The notes under the pieces are model-generated. The model was not told where the DNA came from, ran no database searches, and saw only the letters and a list, made by a program, of their open reading frames with translations. From Parvularcula maris (GTDB lineage Bacteria > Pseudomonadota > Alphaproteobacteria > Caulobacterales > Parvularculaceae), in NCBI RefSeq assembly GCF_024505085.1, contig NZ_JANIBC010000002.1, positions 1 through 64,000 on the forward strand: DNA of 64,000 nucleotides, in the 5' to 3' direction. A program made the translations under genes and the position numbers. Of the stretch, positions 1-7,904 are shown one piece after another (positions within the stretch are counted from its first letter, which is position 1; every line of letters begins with the position of its first letter).

Positions 1-135
1 AGCTTCGCTGTCCGGGATGACGGCGGGAGGAACTACGCTTACTGCCTAGGAATGGTGGCCGCCTCCGGCGTCCACCCTACGGAGTACGCTCGACGGACGG
101 TTAGCGCTCTTCGTTACACCTCCTATATTCTCCCG

Positions 136-525
136 ATGATCTCAGCCCATCCCGATCCTGAAACCTTCCGCGCCATGGCGGAGGCGGCGTACCGCCGTAT
201 CCCCGCCCCGTTTCGGCAGCTCACCGGCGATCTTCTGATCCAGACCCCCGACTTCGCCGAGCGGGATGTGCTGGTGGAGCTCGGTATCACCGACCCCTTC
301 GAGCTCCTGGGCCTCTACCAGGGGGTCGATGTCACGAGAAAAAGCCTCTTCGACACGCTGCCCGAGACGGACCGCGTCTTCCTCTATCGGAAGCCCATCC
401 TGCGCTTCTACGAGGATGGGGAAGACAGCCTTGAGGCGATCGTCGAGCACGTGCTGGTGCACGAGATCGGGCATCATTTCGGCTTCAGCGACGACGATAT
501 GCACGCCATCGAGGAGGAGGCTTAG
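136..525 (+). CDS. Small zincin-like metallopeptidase family protein (DUF1025 type)
   Basis: A 129-residue protein resembling the short bacterial metallopeptidase family formerly called DUF1025. The C-terminal end carries HEIGHHFGFSDDD (about residues 109-121), a zinc-binding HExxH helix followed by the family's acidic tail. A conserved LYQGVD segment lies in the middle. The family is cytoplasmic and its substrates are unknown, so activity is inferred from the motif only. I chose the ATG at 136 because it gives the usual family length; an ATG at 52 would add 28 residues unlike the family. No strong ribosome site is visible at either start. It converges on the membrane protein gene at 618-989. 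Confidence 0.8.
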   Translation: MISAHPDPETFRAMAEAAYRRIPAPFRQLTGDLLIQTPDFAERDVLVELGITDPFELLGLYQGVDVTRKSLFDTLPETDRVFLYRKPILRFYEDGEDSLEAIVEHVLVHEIGHHFGFSDDDMHAIEEEA

Positions 526-539
526 GCTATAACAATATT

Positions 540-569
540 CCCCGGAACGGCCGGGGGACCGTTCCGGGG
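540..569. terminator. GC-rich stem-loop between convergent genes
   Basis: A perfect 11-bp inverted repeat (540-550 and 559-569) encloses an 8-nt loop, halfway between two convergent genes. There is no long T-run. The minus-strand continuation is AT-rich (AATATTGTT), so it may act as a weak terminator for the gene at 618-989, or as a two-way barrier. Termination is inferred. Confidence 0.45.
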
Positions 570-617
570 GGATCGCAGGCCTAAATAGTAGGGGCAGGGG
601 CCTGCGAAGAAGAGTGG

Positions 618-989
618 TCAGGTGGCAGCGTCGGTAGCGAGCGTCTGGCTCGGCATATCGCTGCTGGGGCTCTGCGCTTCGGCCTTCTGCTTGCGCACCT
701 TCTTGACGGTGGACCAGACGCCGAAGCCGATCATCGCGGCGATGGCGGCATAGACCCAGACCGGCAGGTTCTCACCGAAGATCGCGACGTAGAGATAGGG
801 GAGGATCGCCAGGAAGATCAGCAGCCCCGCCTGCAGAAGCACGGGCTTCTTCTGCCGCGCCCGCTTCGCCATCCAGGCGGCAACGCCCAGAAAGACAGGG
901 ATACCGCCGATATAGAGGATACCGAAGATCCAAGGGTTCACGCTGTAGTTCTCACTCAGGCTAAAGAACCATTCGCCGAGGCTTTCCAT
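618..989 (-). CDS. Hypothetical small inner-membrane protein, three predicted transmembrane helices
   Basis: A 123-residue protein that I do not recognise. Three hydrophobic stretches are visible, at about residues 19-39 (from WIFGILYIGG), 50-70 (LLQAGLLIFLAI onward) and 76-92 (VWVYAAIAAM onward). Basic segments such as RARQKK and KKVRKQK follow the helices and should face the cytoplasm. The last 25 residues are Ser/Thr/Ala-rich and probably disordered. The ATG at 989 has a GGGAG ribosome site 8 nt upstream. It is monocistronic and divergent from the exported protein at 1173. No function can be assigned. Confidence 0.7.
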   Translation of the reverse strand: MESLGEWFFSLSENYSVNPWIFGILYIGGIPVFLGVAAWMAKRARQKKPVLLQAGLLIFLAILPYLYVAIFGENLPVWVYAAIAAMIGFGVWSTVKKVRKQKAEAQSPSSDMPSQTLATDAAT

Positions 990-1172
990 GGCGGTACTCC
1001 CTGTTTGCTGCCCCCCTGTTCGGCCTAGATCGGGGGCGGGTTACAAGGCTTCTGGGCAGTTCTTACCTTCGATGTGAAGGTTTTTTGCCTTTCGTTTCAT
1101 GATCGGTTGGGGCGGATGGTTTACGAGGCCGAGGCAAATTGGCCTTCCGGGCCGCTTCATCGGGGGATGACC

Positions 1173-1838
1173 ATGTTCAAGAAGACGATCGCCGCTACCG
1201 TATCCGCTGCTGCCCTGCTCTCCGCCGCCCAGGCCGGGGTAGGCGCTGACGTGACCGTGGGCACGCCCGGCGTCTCCGGCAGCCTTCATCTGCAGGTCAC
1301 ACCCTTCGTCACGCTTCGCGGCTCGTACAACTTCTTCGAGTTCGACTTCGACGATCAGGAGTATGACGACATCGTCTACGACGCAGGCGTCGATTTCTCG
1401 CAGGTCGGCGGCTTCGTGGACGTCCACCCCTTCATGAACGGCTTCACGGTCACCGGCGGCGTCCTCTTTGGTGAGCGCCGCGTGGACCTCAGTGCCACCC
1501 CGACGGAAGGCGTGGAGATCGGCGGGTTCATCTTCCGTCCCGAGGAGGTCGGCAGCTTGGAAGGCGACGCCAGTTTCGGAGACACCGCCTACTATGCCGG
1601 GATCGGCTGGGATTCGACCACCCACGGCCTGATGCCGGTCTCGCTCGTGGTCCGGGCGGGCGTGGCCATGACCGACAGCCCCACCGTGTTCATGCAGAAT
1701 GTCGGCGGCATCGATGATCCCCTCATCCAAGCCGAGATCGACCAGAGGCTGCAGCTCGAGATCGCGGAGCTCGAGTCGGAGTTCGAGGATTTCCGCTTCT
1801 TTCCGATGATCTCTGTGGGCATCGGGGTCGGTTTCTAA
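1173..1838 (+). CDS. Hypothetical exported protein, probably outer-membrane beta-barrel
   Basis: A protein of about 221 residues with an N-terminal signal peptide (MFKKTIAATVSAAALLSAAQA, cleavage likely after an Ala near residue 20). The mature part alternates short polar and hydrophobic segments rich in Gly, Asp and aromatic residues, for example VTPFVTLRGSYNFFEFD and ALIVRAGVAM-like strands, and it ends in Phe (ISVGIGVGF). This pattern is common in small outer-membrane beta-barrels. I chose the ATG at 1173 over 1074 and 1167 because a GGGGGA ribosome site lies 5 nt before it and the signal peptide then starts immediately. No named family is recognised. Confidence 0.7.
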   Translation: MFKKTIAATVSAAALLSAAQAGVGADVTVGTPGVSGSLHLQVTPFVTLRGSYNFFEFDFDDQEYDDIVYDAGVDFSQVGGFVDVHPFMNGFTVTGGVLFGERRVDLSATPTEGVEIGGFIFRPEEVGSLEGDASFGDTAYYAGIGWDSTTHGLMPVSLVVRAGVAMTDSPTVFMQNVGGIDDPLIQAEIDQRLQLEIAELESEFEDFRFFPMISVGIGVGF

Positions 1839-1860
1839 CCAAGCGCTGAGCTTTGTTGGA

Positions 1861-1889
1861 TTGACCATATAAGGATTTCCTTATATCGC
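1861..1889 (+). promoter_or_regulatory. Promoter of the methionine operon with a perfect 20-bp palindromic operator in its spacer
   Basis: A -35-like TTGACC (1861-1866) and a -10-like TATCGC (1884-1889) are separated by 17 bp. A perfect palindrome, ATATAAGGA-TT-TCCTTATAT, occupies 1867-1886, filling the spacer and touching the -10 box. The regulator gene starts at 1906, so a repressor bound here would block its own promoter together with metF and metH. The promoter elements are inferred; the palindrome is directly visible. Confidence 0.65.
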
Positions 1890-1905
1890 TGGCGCTTCAT
1901 CATGG

Positions 1906-2931
1906 ATGAGCGCCTCGCACCTGCAGCGACGCGCCCCCCGGAGGCGGATCGTGCAGTTCGATGTCAGTCTGGAGCAGCTTCGCGCCGCCGGTGAGGACAC
2001 CCGGCTGCGCATTCTCTACCTCCTGAGCCACGGCGACCTGACCGTGACGGAGCTGACCGTCTGCCTGGACCAGCTCCAGCCAAGGGTCAGCCGACACCTG
2101 CGCATCCTGGTCGATGCCGGGCTGATCGTGCCCCACCAGGAAGGTGCTTGGCGCTTCTACCGCCTCGCCAAGGAGGCCGCTTCCTGGCTTCCCGGACTTC
2201 TGGAGCGTCTGGAAGGGGCCGCGGTCACGGCTGCTGCCAAGGCGCTGGCGAAAGTCAGGGCCGACCGAGCCGAGCGCGCCGCCGCCTACTTCGCCCAGAA
2301 CGCGGAGCAGTGGGATGCGCTTCGGCGTCTTCACACCGACGACCGTCTGATCGAGGAGGCCATGCTGGAGCTGGCCCCTTCGAAGATCGGACGCTTCGTC
2401 GATCTAGGGACGGGTACGGGGCGGATGCTTGTTCTCTTCGCCGACCGCTACGGCGAGGGGATCGGCTACGACTTGTCCCCGGAGATGCTGGCCGTGGCTA
2501 GGGTGCGGCTGGAAGAGGCGGGCGTCCGTAACGCGTCCGTCCGTCGCCAAGATATTCTGGATGTGGCCGGTATTGACGACATGGTGGAGGGAGCGGACCT
2601 CGTCTGTATCCATCATGTTCTGCACTTCCTCGGCGAGCCGGGCGTTGCCGTTCAGGCCGCCGCCCGCAAGCTGGCGCCGGGCGGCACGCTGCTGATCGCC
2701 GATTTCGCGCATCACGAGCATACGGAGCTTCAGGAGGCCTTCGCCCACCGCCGTCTCGGTTTCGAGGATCAGGAGATTGCGGACTACGCCCAGGATGCAG
2801 GTGTGTTCGTCGATCGTGACGTCGACCTGCCGCCGGAGACTTCCGACGGCCTGGTCGCCAAGATCTGGCGCCTGAACAAACCTTTCGAGCCCCATTCCGA
2901 TCAGCCCCTGAGAGGAGCGTCCCTTGTCTGA
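1906..2931 (+). CDS. ArsR-family regulator fused to a SAM-binding methyltransferase-like domain (methionine-cycle regulator, SahR/SamR-like)
   Basis: A 341-residue two-domain protein. Residues about 18-95 form an ArsR-type winged helix (recognition region DQLQPRVSRHLRILVDAGLI). Residues about 150-300 form a class I methyltransferase fold with the SAM-binding motif VDLGTGTGRML near residue 165 and a post-I YDLSPEML. Such fusions next to metF are known in alphaproteobacteria. They are thought to sense S-adenosylmethionine or S-adenosylhomocysteine through the methyltransferase-like domain, and that effector role is inference here. Its promoter contains a perfect palindrome, suggesting autorepression. 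The stop codon overlaps the metF start by 8 nt, so the two are translationally coupled. There is little space for a ribosome site before the ATG. Confidence 0.85.
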   Translation: MSASHLQRRAPRRRIVQFDVSLEQLRAAGEDTRLRILYLLSHGDLTVTELTVCLDQLQPRVSRHLRILVDAGLIVPHQEGAWRFYRLAKEAASWLPGLLERLEGAAVTAAAKALAKVRADRAERAAAYFAQNAEQWDALRRLHTDDRLIEEAMLELAPSKIGRFVDLGTGTGRMLVLFADRYGEGIGYDLSPEMLAVARVRLEEAGVRNASVRRQDILDVAGIDDMVEGADLVCIHHVLHFLGEPGVAVQAAARKLAPGGTLLIADFAHHEHTELQEAFAHRRLGFEDQEIADYAQDAGVFVDRDVDLPPETSDGLVAKIWRLNKPFEPHSDQPLRGASLV

Positions 2932-3793
2932 ACCCAGAGTGAGCTTCGAGTTCTTCCCTCCTAAGACCGAAGCGATGAACGAGCAGCTCGAAGCGTCGAT
3001 CGACAAGCTGGCGCCCCTCGCGCCCTCCTTCGTCTCGGTGACCTACGGCGCCGGCGGCTCCACGCGGGAGCGCACCCATGCCGTGGTCGAGAAGATAGTG
3101 AAGCGCACGAACCTTCAGGTAGCGGCGCATCTGACGACGATCTCCGCCGCCCGCGGGGAGGTGGACGACGTCCTACGCCGCTACTGGGAGAGCGGTGTGC
3201 GCCATATCGTGGCGCTGCGCGGTGATCCCGAGGGCGGCGTGGGCGAGGCCTATGTTCCTGACGCGAACGGCTATGCAGGAGCGGCCGAGCTGTGCAAGGG
3301 TGCACGGAACATCGCCCCGTTCGAGATCACTGTGGGCTGCTACCCCGAGAAACACCCCGAGAGCGCCAGCTTCGACCATGATATCGACCTTCTCAAGCGC
3401 AAAATCGACAACGGCGCCACGAGAGCCATCACGCAGTTCTTCTATGACAATGATGTCTACGAACGGTATTTGGAGCGCGTTCGGGCGGCTGGCATCGACA
3501 TCCCCATCGTGCCGGGCATCATGCCGGTGACGAACTTCAAGGCGGTGCGGCGGATGGCGAAGCTCTGTGCAGCGACGGTGCCGGAGCGCTACGGGCGGCT
3601 CTTCGATCATCTGGAGGACGACCCCAAGACCAGGCAGCTTGTCGCGGCCACCGTGGCAGCGGAGCAGTGCTGGGACCTCAAGGCCCGCGGTGTGGAGGAG
3701 TTTCACTTCTACACCTTGAACCGCTCCGAACTCGCTTTCGCCCTCTGCCACATGCTCGGCGTCAGGCCGCAAGCTGAGCGGAAGGCGGCCTAG
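2924..3793 (+). CDS. metF: 5,10-methylenetetrahydrofolate reductase
   Basis: A 289-residue flavoprotein that reduces 5,10-methylene-THF to 5-methyl-THF, the methyl donor used by MetH. It has the N-terminal VSFEFFPPKTEAM motif with the catalytic Glu, the ALRGDPEG segment, and the VGCYPEKHPES and TQFFYDND motifs of the TIM-barrel family. Length is normal for bacterial MetF. The start is TTG at 2924, with AGAGGAG 6 nt upstream, inside the end of the regulator gene. The stop is immediately followed by the metH ATG. The operon order regulator-metF-metH matches control by the palindrome at 1867-1886. Confidence 0.97.
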   Translation: MSEPRVSFEFFPPKTEAMNEQLEASIDKLAPLAPSFVSVTYGAGGSTRERTHAVVEKIVKRTNLQVAAHLTTISAARGEVDDVLRRYWESGVRHIVALRGDPEGGVGEAYVPDANGYAGAAELCKGARNIAPFEITVGCYPEKHPESASFDHDIDLLKRKIDNGATRAITQFFYDNDVYERYLERVRAAGIDIPIVPGIMPVTNFKAVRRMAKLCAATVPERYGRLFDHLEDDPKTRQLVAATVAAEQCWDLKARGVEEFHFYTLNRSELAFALCHMLGVRPQAERKAA

Positions 3794-6415
3794 ATGCTGC
3801 CTACCTTCGTCAATATCGGCGAGCGGACGAACGTTACCGGCTCGGCGAAGTTTCGTAAGCTGATCAAAGCGGGCGACTACGGTACCGCCGTCGACGTGGC
3901 GCGTAGCCAGGTCGAGAACGGTGCGCAGATCATCGACGTCAACATGGATGAGGGGATGCTCGACGGGGCGGAGGCCATGGGCATCTTCCTGCGCCTGATC
4001 GCCTCCGAGCCTGACATCGCCCGTGTGCCGATCATGATCGACAGCTCTAAATGGGAGGTGATCGAGGCTGGTCTTCAGCAGGTTCAGGGCAAGCCCATCG
4101 TCAACTCCATCAGCCTGAAGGAGGGCGAAGAGCAGTTCTTGCACCAAGCGAAGCTCTGCCTGCGCTACGGCGCGGCGGTGGTCGTCATGGCCTTCGACGA
4201 GGAGGGGCAGGCCGACACCGAGGACCGCAAAGTCGAGATCTGTACCCGAAGTTACGAGCTTCTCACCGGGATGGGTTTTCCGCCCGAGGACATCATCTTC
4301 GATCCCAATATCTTCGCGGTCGCAACCGGTATCGAAGAGCACGCGAACTACGGCGTGGACTTCATCGAAGCGACCCGGCGGATCAAGGAAACGCTGCCCG
4401 GCGCGAAGGTGTCGGGCGGGGTCTCCAACGTCTCCTTCTCGTTCCGCGGCAACGATGCCGTGCGCGAGGCGATGCACTCTGTCTTCCTCTACCATGCCAT
4501 CCGTGCGGGAATGGATATGGGGATCGTCAATGCGGGTCAGCTCGCCATCTATGACGAGATCCCAGAGGGCCTGCGTGAGCCGGTCGAGGACGTCATCCTC
4601 AACCGCCGGGACGACGCCACCGAGCGCCTTCTCGAAGCTGCCGAGGCCTTCAAGGGCAAGGGCTCGAAGGCCCAGGAGCAAGACCTCTCCTGGCGTGAGG
4701 GCAGCGTCGAGGACCGTCTGAGCCACGCCCTGGTCAAGGGCATCACGGAGTATATCGAAGAGGACACCGAAGAGGCGCGGCAGAAGCTCGGTCGCCCGCT
4801 TTTTGTCATCGAAGGCCCGCTCATGGACGGGATGAACGTGGTCGGCGACCTCTTCGGCTCGGGCAAGATGTTCCTGCCCCAGGTGGTGAAGTCCGCCCGC
4901 GTCATGAAGCGCGCCGTCGCCTATCTCGAACCCTTCATGGAGGAGGAGCGTCTTGCTGGCGGCAAGGAGCCCGAGGCCAAGGGCAAGGTGCTGATGGCGA
5001 CAGTCAAGGGCGATGTCCACGATATCGGAAAGAACATCGTCGGCGTCGTTCTTCAGTGTAACAACTACGAGGTCGTCGACCTCGGCGTGATGGTGCCCGC
5101 GAACGATATTTTGAACGCTGCGGAAGAGCACGGCGTGGATGTCATCGGTCTCTCCGGTCTCATCACCCCGTCCCTCGACGAGATGGTGAGCGTCGCTAAG
5201 GAGATGACGCGGCGCGGCATGAAACAGCCGCTGATGATCGGCGGCGCAACGACCTCTAAGGCGCATACGGCGGTCAAGATCGACCCGGCCTATGAGAACG
5301 GCGTGGTCTATGTCACCGACGCGAGCCGGGCCGTGGGCGTCGTCAGCGATCTCATCTCGGACGAGCGGCGGACGGACTATCTCGGCGGCCTTCGCGAGGA
5401 CTATGACAGCGTCCGCGCGAGCTTCGCCAAGCGGCAGGCGAAAGACGACAGGCTGAGCATCGAGGATGCGCGGAAGAACGCTCATGAGCTGAGCCAGCCG
5501 CTGCCGGAAGCACCTGCCAAACCGGGGCTCCATACCTTTAGGGACGTGCCGCTCTCCGAACTCGTCCCGTATATCGACTGGACGCCCTTCTTCGCGTCTT
5601 GGGACCTCCACGGACGGTACCCGCAGATCCTGGAGGACGACGTGGTGGGTGAGGCGGCGCGGTCGCTGTTCGACGACGCGCGGAAGATGCTCGAGACCAT
5701 CGTCAGCGATGCCTCACTAGCTGCTCATGCGGTCGCTGGTCTGTTTCCGGCCAACCGGGACGGCGACGACATTGTGGTCTGGACCGACGAAAGCCGGACG
5801 AAGGAGCGGGCTCGCTTCCATACGATCAGGCAGCAGATGAAACGGCGGGGGGACGCAGCCAATCTGGCCCTCTCAGACTTCATCTCCGTGGACGGAGAGG
5901 ACTATGTCGGCGGCTTCGCCGTGACGGCAGGTCACGGCGAGGACGAGCTGTCGGCTGTCTTCAATCAGGGCGGCGATAACTATCAGGGCATCATGGTCTC
6001 CGCTCTAGCCGACCGCCTCGCCGAGGCCATGGCGGAGTGGCTGCACGAGAAAGTGCGGCGGGAGCTTTGGGGCTATGAAACGGTAGACAAGGCGGAGGTC
6101 GCCGCGCTCATTGCAGAGGACTATCAGGGCATCCGACCGGCCCCCGGCTACCCGGCCCAACCCGACCATACCGAGAAAGAGACGCTCTTCGATCTTCTCG
6201 GTGCGGAGGAAGCGACCGGCATCACCCTGACCGAAAGCTACGCCATGCAGCCGGGCGCCAGTGTCTCAGGGCTCTATTTTGGGCATCCTGAAGCACACTA
6301 TTTCGGTACGGGGAAGATCGGCAGGGACCAGGTCGCCGACTATGCCGAACGCAAAGGCTGGGACATCGAGACAGCGGAGAAATGGCTGCAGCCGATCCTA
6401 GCCTACGATACCTAG
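3794..6415 (+). CDS. metH: Methionine synthase, cobalamin-dependent, lacking the homocysteine-binding domain
   Basis: An 873-residue protein covering three of the four modules of B12-dependent methionine synthase. It starts at the pterin (methyl-THF) module ([16 protein letters not shown] at residues 5-20). A cap and cobalamin-binding module follows, with DVHDIGKN and the lower-ligand His409. The C-terminal SAM-binding reactivation module contains [15 protein letters not shown] near residue 780. E. coli MetH is about 1,227 residues; the missing part is the N-terminal Zn/homocysteine domain. In many alphaproteobacteria that domain is a separate gene between metF and this one, but here metH starts directly after the metF stop. 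A partner must be encoded elsewhere. Confidence 0.95.
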   Translation: MLPTFVNIGERTNVTGSAKFRKLIKAGDYGTAVDVARSQVENGAQIIDVNMDEGMLDGAEAMGIFLRLIASEPDIARVPIMIDSSKWEVIEAGLQQVQGKPIVNSISLKEGEEQFLHQAKLCLRYGAAVVVMAFDEEGQADTEDRKVEICTRSYELLTGMGFPPEDIIFDPNIFAVATGIEEHANYGVDFIEATRRIKETLPGAKVSGGVSNVSFSFRGNDAVREAMHSVFLYHAIRAGMDMGIVNAGQLAIYDEIPEGLREPVEDVILNRRDDATERLLEAAEAFKGKGSKAQEQDLSWREGSVEDRLSHALVKGITEYIEEDTEEARQKLGRPLFVIEGPLMDGMNVVGDLFGSGKMFLPQVVKSARVMKRAVAYLEPFMEEERLAGGKEPEAKGKVLMATVKGDVHDIGKNIVGVVLQCNNYEVVDLGVMVPANDILNAAEEHGVDVIGLSGLITPSLDEMVSVAKEMTRRGMKQPLMIGGATTSKAHTAVKIDPAYENGVVYVTDASRAVGVVSDLISDERRTDYLGGLREDYDSVRASFAKRQAKDDRLSIEDARKNAHELSQPLPEAPAKPGLHTFRDVPLSELVPYIDWTPFFASWDLHGRYPQILEDDVVGEAARSLFDDARKMLETIVSDASLAAHAVAGLFPANRDGDDIVVWTDESRTKERARFHTIRQQMKRRGDAANLALSDFISVDGEDYVGGFAVTAGHGEDELSAVFNQGGDNYQGIMVSALADRLAEAMAEWLHEKVRRELWGYETVDKAEVAALIAEDYQGIRPAPGYPAQPDHTEKETLFDLLGAEEATGITLTESYAMQPGASVSGLYFGHPEAHYFGTGKIGRDQVADYAERKGWDIETAEKWLQPILAYDT

Positions 6416-6436
6416 ACACTCCGTAGGAAGAGAGGT

Positions 6437-7075
6437 CTAAGCGAAGAGATCGACCGTCGGCTCGGTGTCGCCGATAGGTTCGTACGCCGCCGATAACGGG
6501 GAGGGCGCCGATCCGCTCTCCTGCTCACTGCGCCGCTCGGCAGCCTCCTGCGCTCTTAGCTCACCGTGCGCCTGGATGAGCTGCTGCTGCGCTTGGGCCG
6601 CGACGGTTCGGTCCTGGGGCGAAGGCTCGGCCGGTGCTAGCGCCGCGCGGATGACCACCTCCATCTTGGCGATGGTCTCCTCGGGATCGGCTTCCGGAGA
6701 GGCGTCGATCGGGACGGACCCGCCAATCGCGTAGTTCTGACCATCTGGGCCGCGTTGATAGTCGTAGCTGATGGCTCCGGCATAGGGGCCGCCCACGGAT
6801 TTGTGCGCCTGCTCGTGAGCGCGGACCTCCCGGTCGCGGGCCTTCAGCTCCTGGACGACCCGCTGCTCCTCTTCGCTGAGCTCACCGGGCACACGGCTGT
6901 CCCGGCGATCGGTCAGCTCCTGGCTTCGCTCGTACTGCTGAACCGCCTGAACCTGTTCGGAGGGAGCGCCGCTGGCTGGCACGCCCGCACCGTTCTGCTC
7001 GGGGGCTTCCCGGACGGCAGGGCGGGCGATCTCGAAGGCCCTGACGCTTCTGGATGAGGCGATCGCGATATCCAT
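6437..7075 (-). CDS. SprA-related putative metalloprotease-like protein (CJM1_0395 type)
   Basis: A 212-residue protein. Its conserved core, about residues 75-125, contains [20 protein letters not shown] and [19 protein letters not shown], the hallmark of the SprA-related family (PF12118). The core includes a zincin-like HEQAH sequence. The flanks are Gln/Glu/Ala-rich, low in complexity and probably disordered. No signal peptide is evident. Members are annotated as putative metalloproteases on the HExxH motif, but I know of no demonstrated substrate. The gene converges on metH with a 21-bp gap and stands alone. Confidence 0.75.
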   Translation of the reverse strand: MDIAIASSRSVRAFEIARPAVREAPEQNGAGVPASGAPSEQVQAVQQYERSQELTDRRDSRVPGELSEEEQRVVQELKARDREVRAHEQAHKSVGGPYAGAISYDYQRGPDGQNYAIGGSVPIDASPEADPEETIAKMEVVIRAALAPAEPSPQDRTVAAQAQQQLIQAHGELRAQEAAERRSEQESGSAPSPLSAAYEPIGDTEPTVDLFA

Positions 7076-7116
7076 CGCAGCCTTCTAGGCCCGCATCCTT
7101 ACCCGGCCGATAAAGC

Positions 7117-7144
7117 TACCGGCGGCATTGAAGGGCCGCCGGTA
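7117..7144 (-). terminator. Stem-loop downstream of the DUF2945 gene
   Basis: A perfect 10-bp inverted repeat, TACCGGCGGC (7117-7126) and GCCGCCGGTA (7135-7144), surrounds an 8-nt loop. Read on the minus strand it lies 11 nt past the end of the gene at 7155-7373 and is followed by GCTTTAT, a weak T-tract. It is a probable terminator. Confidence 0.5.
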
Positions 7145-7154
7145 ACGCGAAGGG

Positions 7155-7373
7155 TCAGGCCTTCGAGAGCTCCGAGTGGCTCTTCAGGGTCTTGTCCCCG
7201 TCCTCCTGCTTGATGAGATAAGCGGGGTTGTCGCTGTCGGCGTTGCGGGTCACCTCGTTGCCGTCGATGGTGCGGGTGACCTTGTCGGTGAAGCTCTCCT
7301 CCACCTTGCCGGTTCCGGTGCCGTTGCCCCAGTTCCACTTCACCTCGGTGCCTTTGTTGTAGGTATCGGTCAT
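7155..7373 (-). CDS. DUF2945 family small protein (Tudor-like fold)
   Basis: A 72-residue protein matching the DUF2945/HVA1 Tudor-type family. It has an N-terminal KGTEVKWNWGNGTGTGKV segment, then TRTIDGNEVTRNADSDNPAYLI and a C-terminal KSHSELSK. The family folds as a small SH3/Tudor-like barrel; its bacterial function is unknown. A GAGGAGGA ribosome site precedes the ATG. It sits just downstream of the cold-shock gene but beyond that gene's strong terminator, so it probably has its own promoter or depends on read-through. Confidence 0.75.
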   Translation of the reverse strand: MTDTYNKGTEVKWNWGNGTGTGKVEESFTDKVTRTIDGNEVTRNADSDNPAYLIKQEDGDKTLKSHSELSKA

Positions 7374-7404
7374 GTCGTCCTCCTCTTCAGGTTCGAGAAG
7401 GCAA

Positions 7405-7430
7405 CAAAAAAGGGGAGCGATTGCTCCCCT
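7405..7430 (-). terminator. Rho-independent terminator of the cold-shock gene
   Basis: On the minus strand an 8-bp stem (AGGGGAGC/GCTCCCCT at 7411-7418 and 7423-7430) with a 4-nt loop is followed by a run of six or more T residues (complement of the A-run at 7405-7411). It lies 30 nt after the cold-shock stop codon. Confidence 0.85.
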
Positions 7431-7459
7431 CGATGACTCAAGAGTCAGGCAGGTTCCGG

Positions 7460-7669
7460 TTAGAGAACCTTGAGGTCCACGGCGCTCGTCTTGTTGCGGC
7501 GCGTGTCGTTGTAAAGCTCGTAGGAGACCTGCTGGTCTTCCTTGAGGCTCTGAAGGCCCGAACGCTCGACGGCCGAGATGTGAACGAACACGTCGCCGCC
7601 ACCCTCTTCCGGCTGAATGAAGCCGTAGCCTTTTTCAGCGTTGAACCATTTGACTTTACCGGTAGGCAT
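7460..7669 (-). CDS. CspA-family cold-shock protein
   Basis: A 69-residue single cold-shock (OB-fold) domain with both RNP motifs: KGYGFIQ (RNP1, residues about 13-19) and VFVHI (RNP2, about 27-31). The protein binds single-stranded RNA/DNA and acts as an RNA chaperone. Length is typical. The ATG at 7669 has GGAGAG upstream. About 235 nt separate this start from the next gene upstream, enough for the long structured 5' leader common in csp mRNAs, although I cannot identify a specific fold. A strong terminator follows. Confidence 0.95.
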   Translation of the reverse strand: MPTGKVKWFNAEKGYGFIQPEEGGGDVFVHISAVERSGLQSLKEDQQVSYELYNDTRRNKTSAVDLKVL

Positions 7670-7904
7670 CTTGCTCTCCTAGATTGTGAAAGCCCCCCAA
7701 AACTTGGGTTGGGAAGGGGGCCGTTGCATTCGGTAGGGTAGGGGGGAGAAGAGCCGCCGGTCCGACGGGGGTATTCTGTAAGTCCAAGACCGACCTTATG
7801 CCCCTATGGCGTGCGCCGGTCTAAGCTGATCGTCAAGGCTTAATGATAGCTGGCGTGGGTCAATGAGAATTGTCCTGCTTGGTAGAGGGCTTACCTCTCC
7901 CTCC

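Noticed and set aside
3173-5611. Long antisense frame of 812 codons opposite metH
   Set aside because: It mirrors a well-supported methionine synthase, has no recognisable domains, and is explained by GC-rich codon bias.
7670-7904. A riboswitch or defined cold-shock thermosensor upstream of the csp gene
   Set aside because: The leader length is suggestive, but I could not identify a specific conserved fold.
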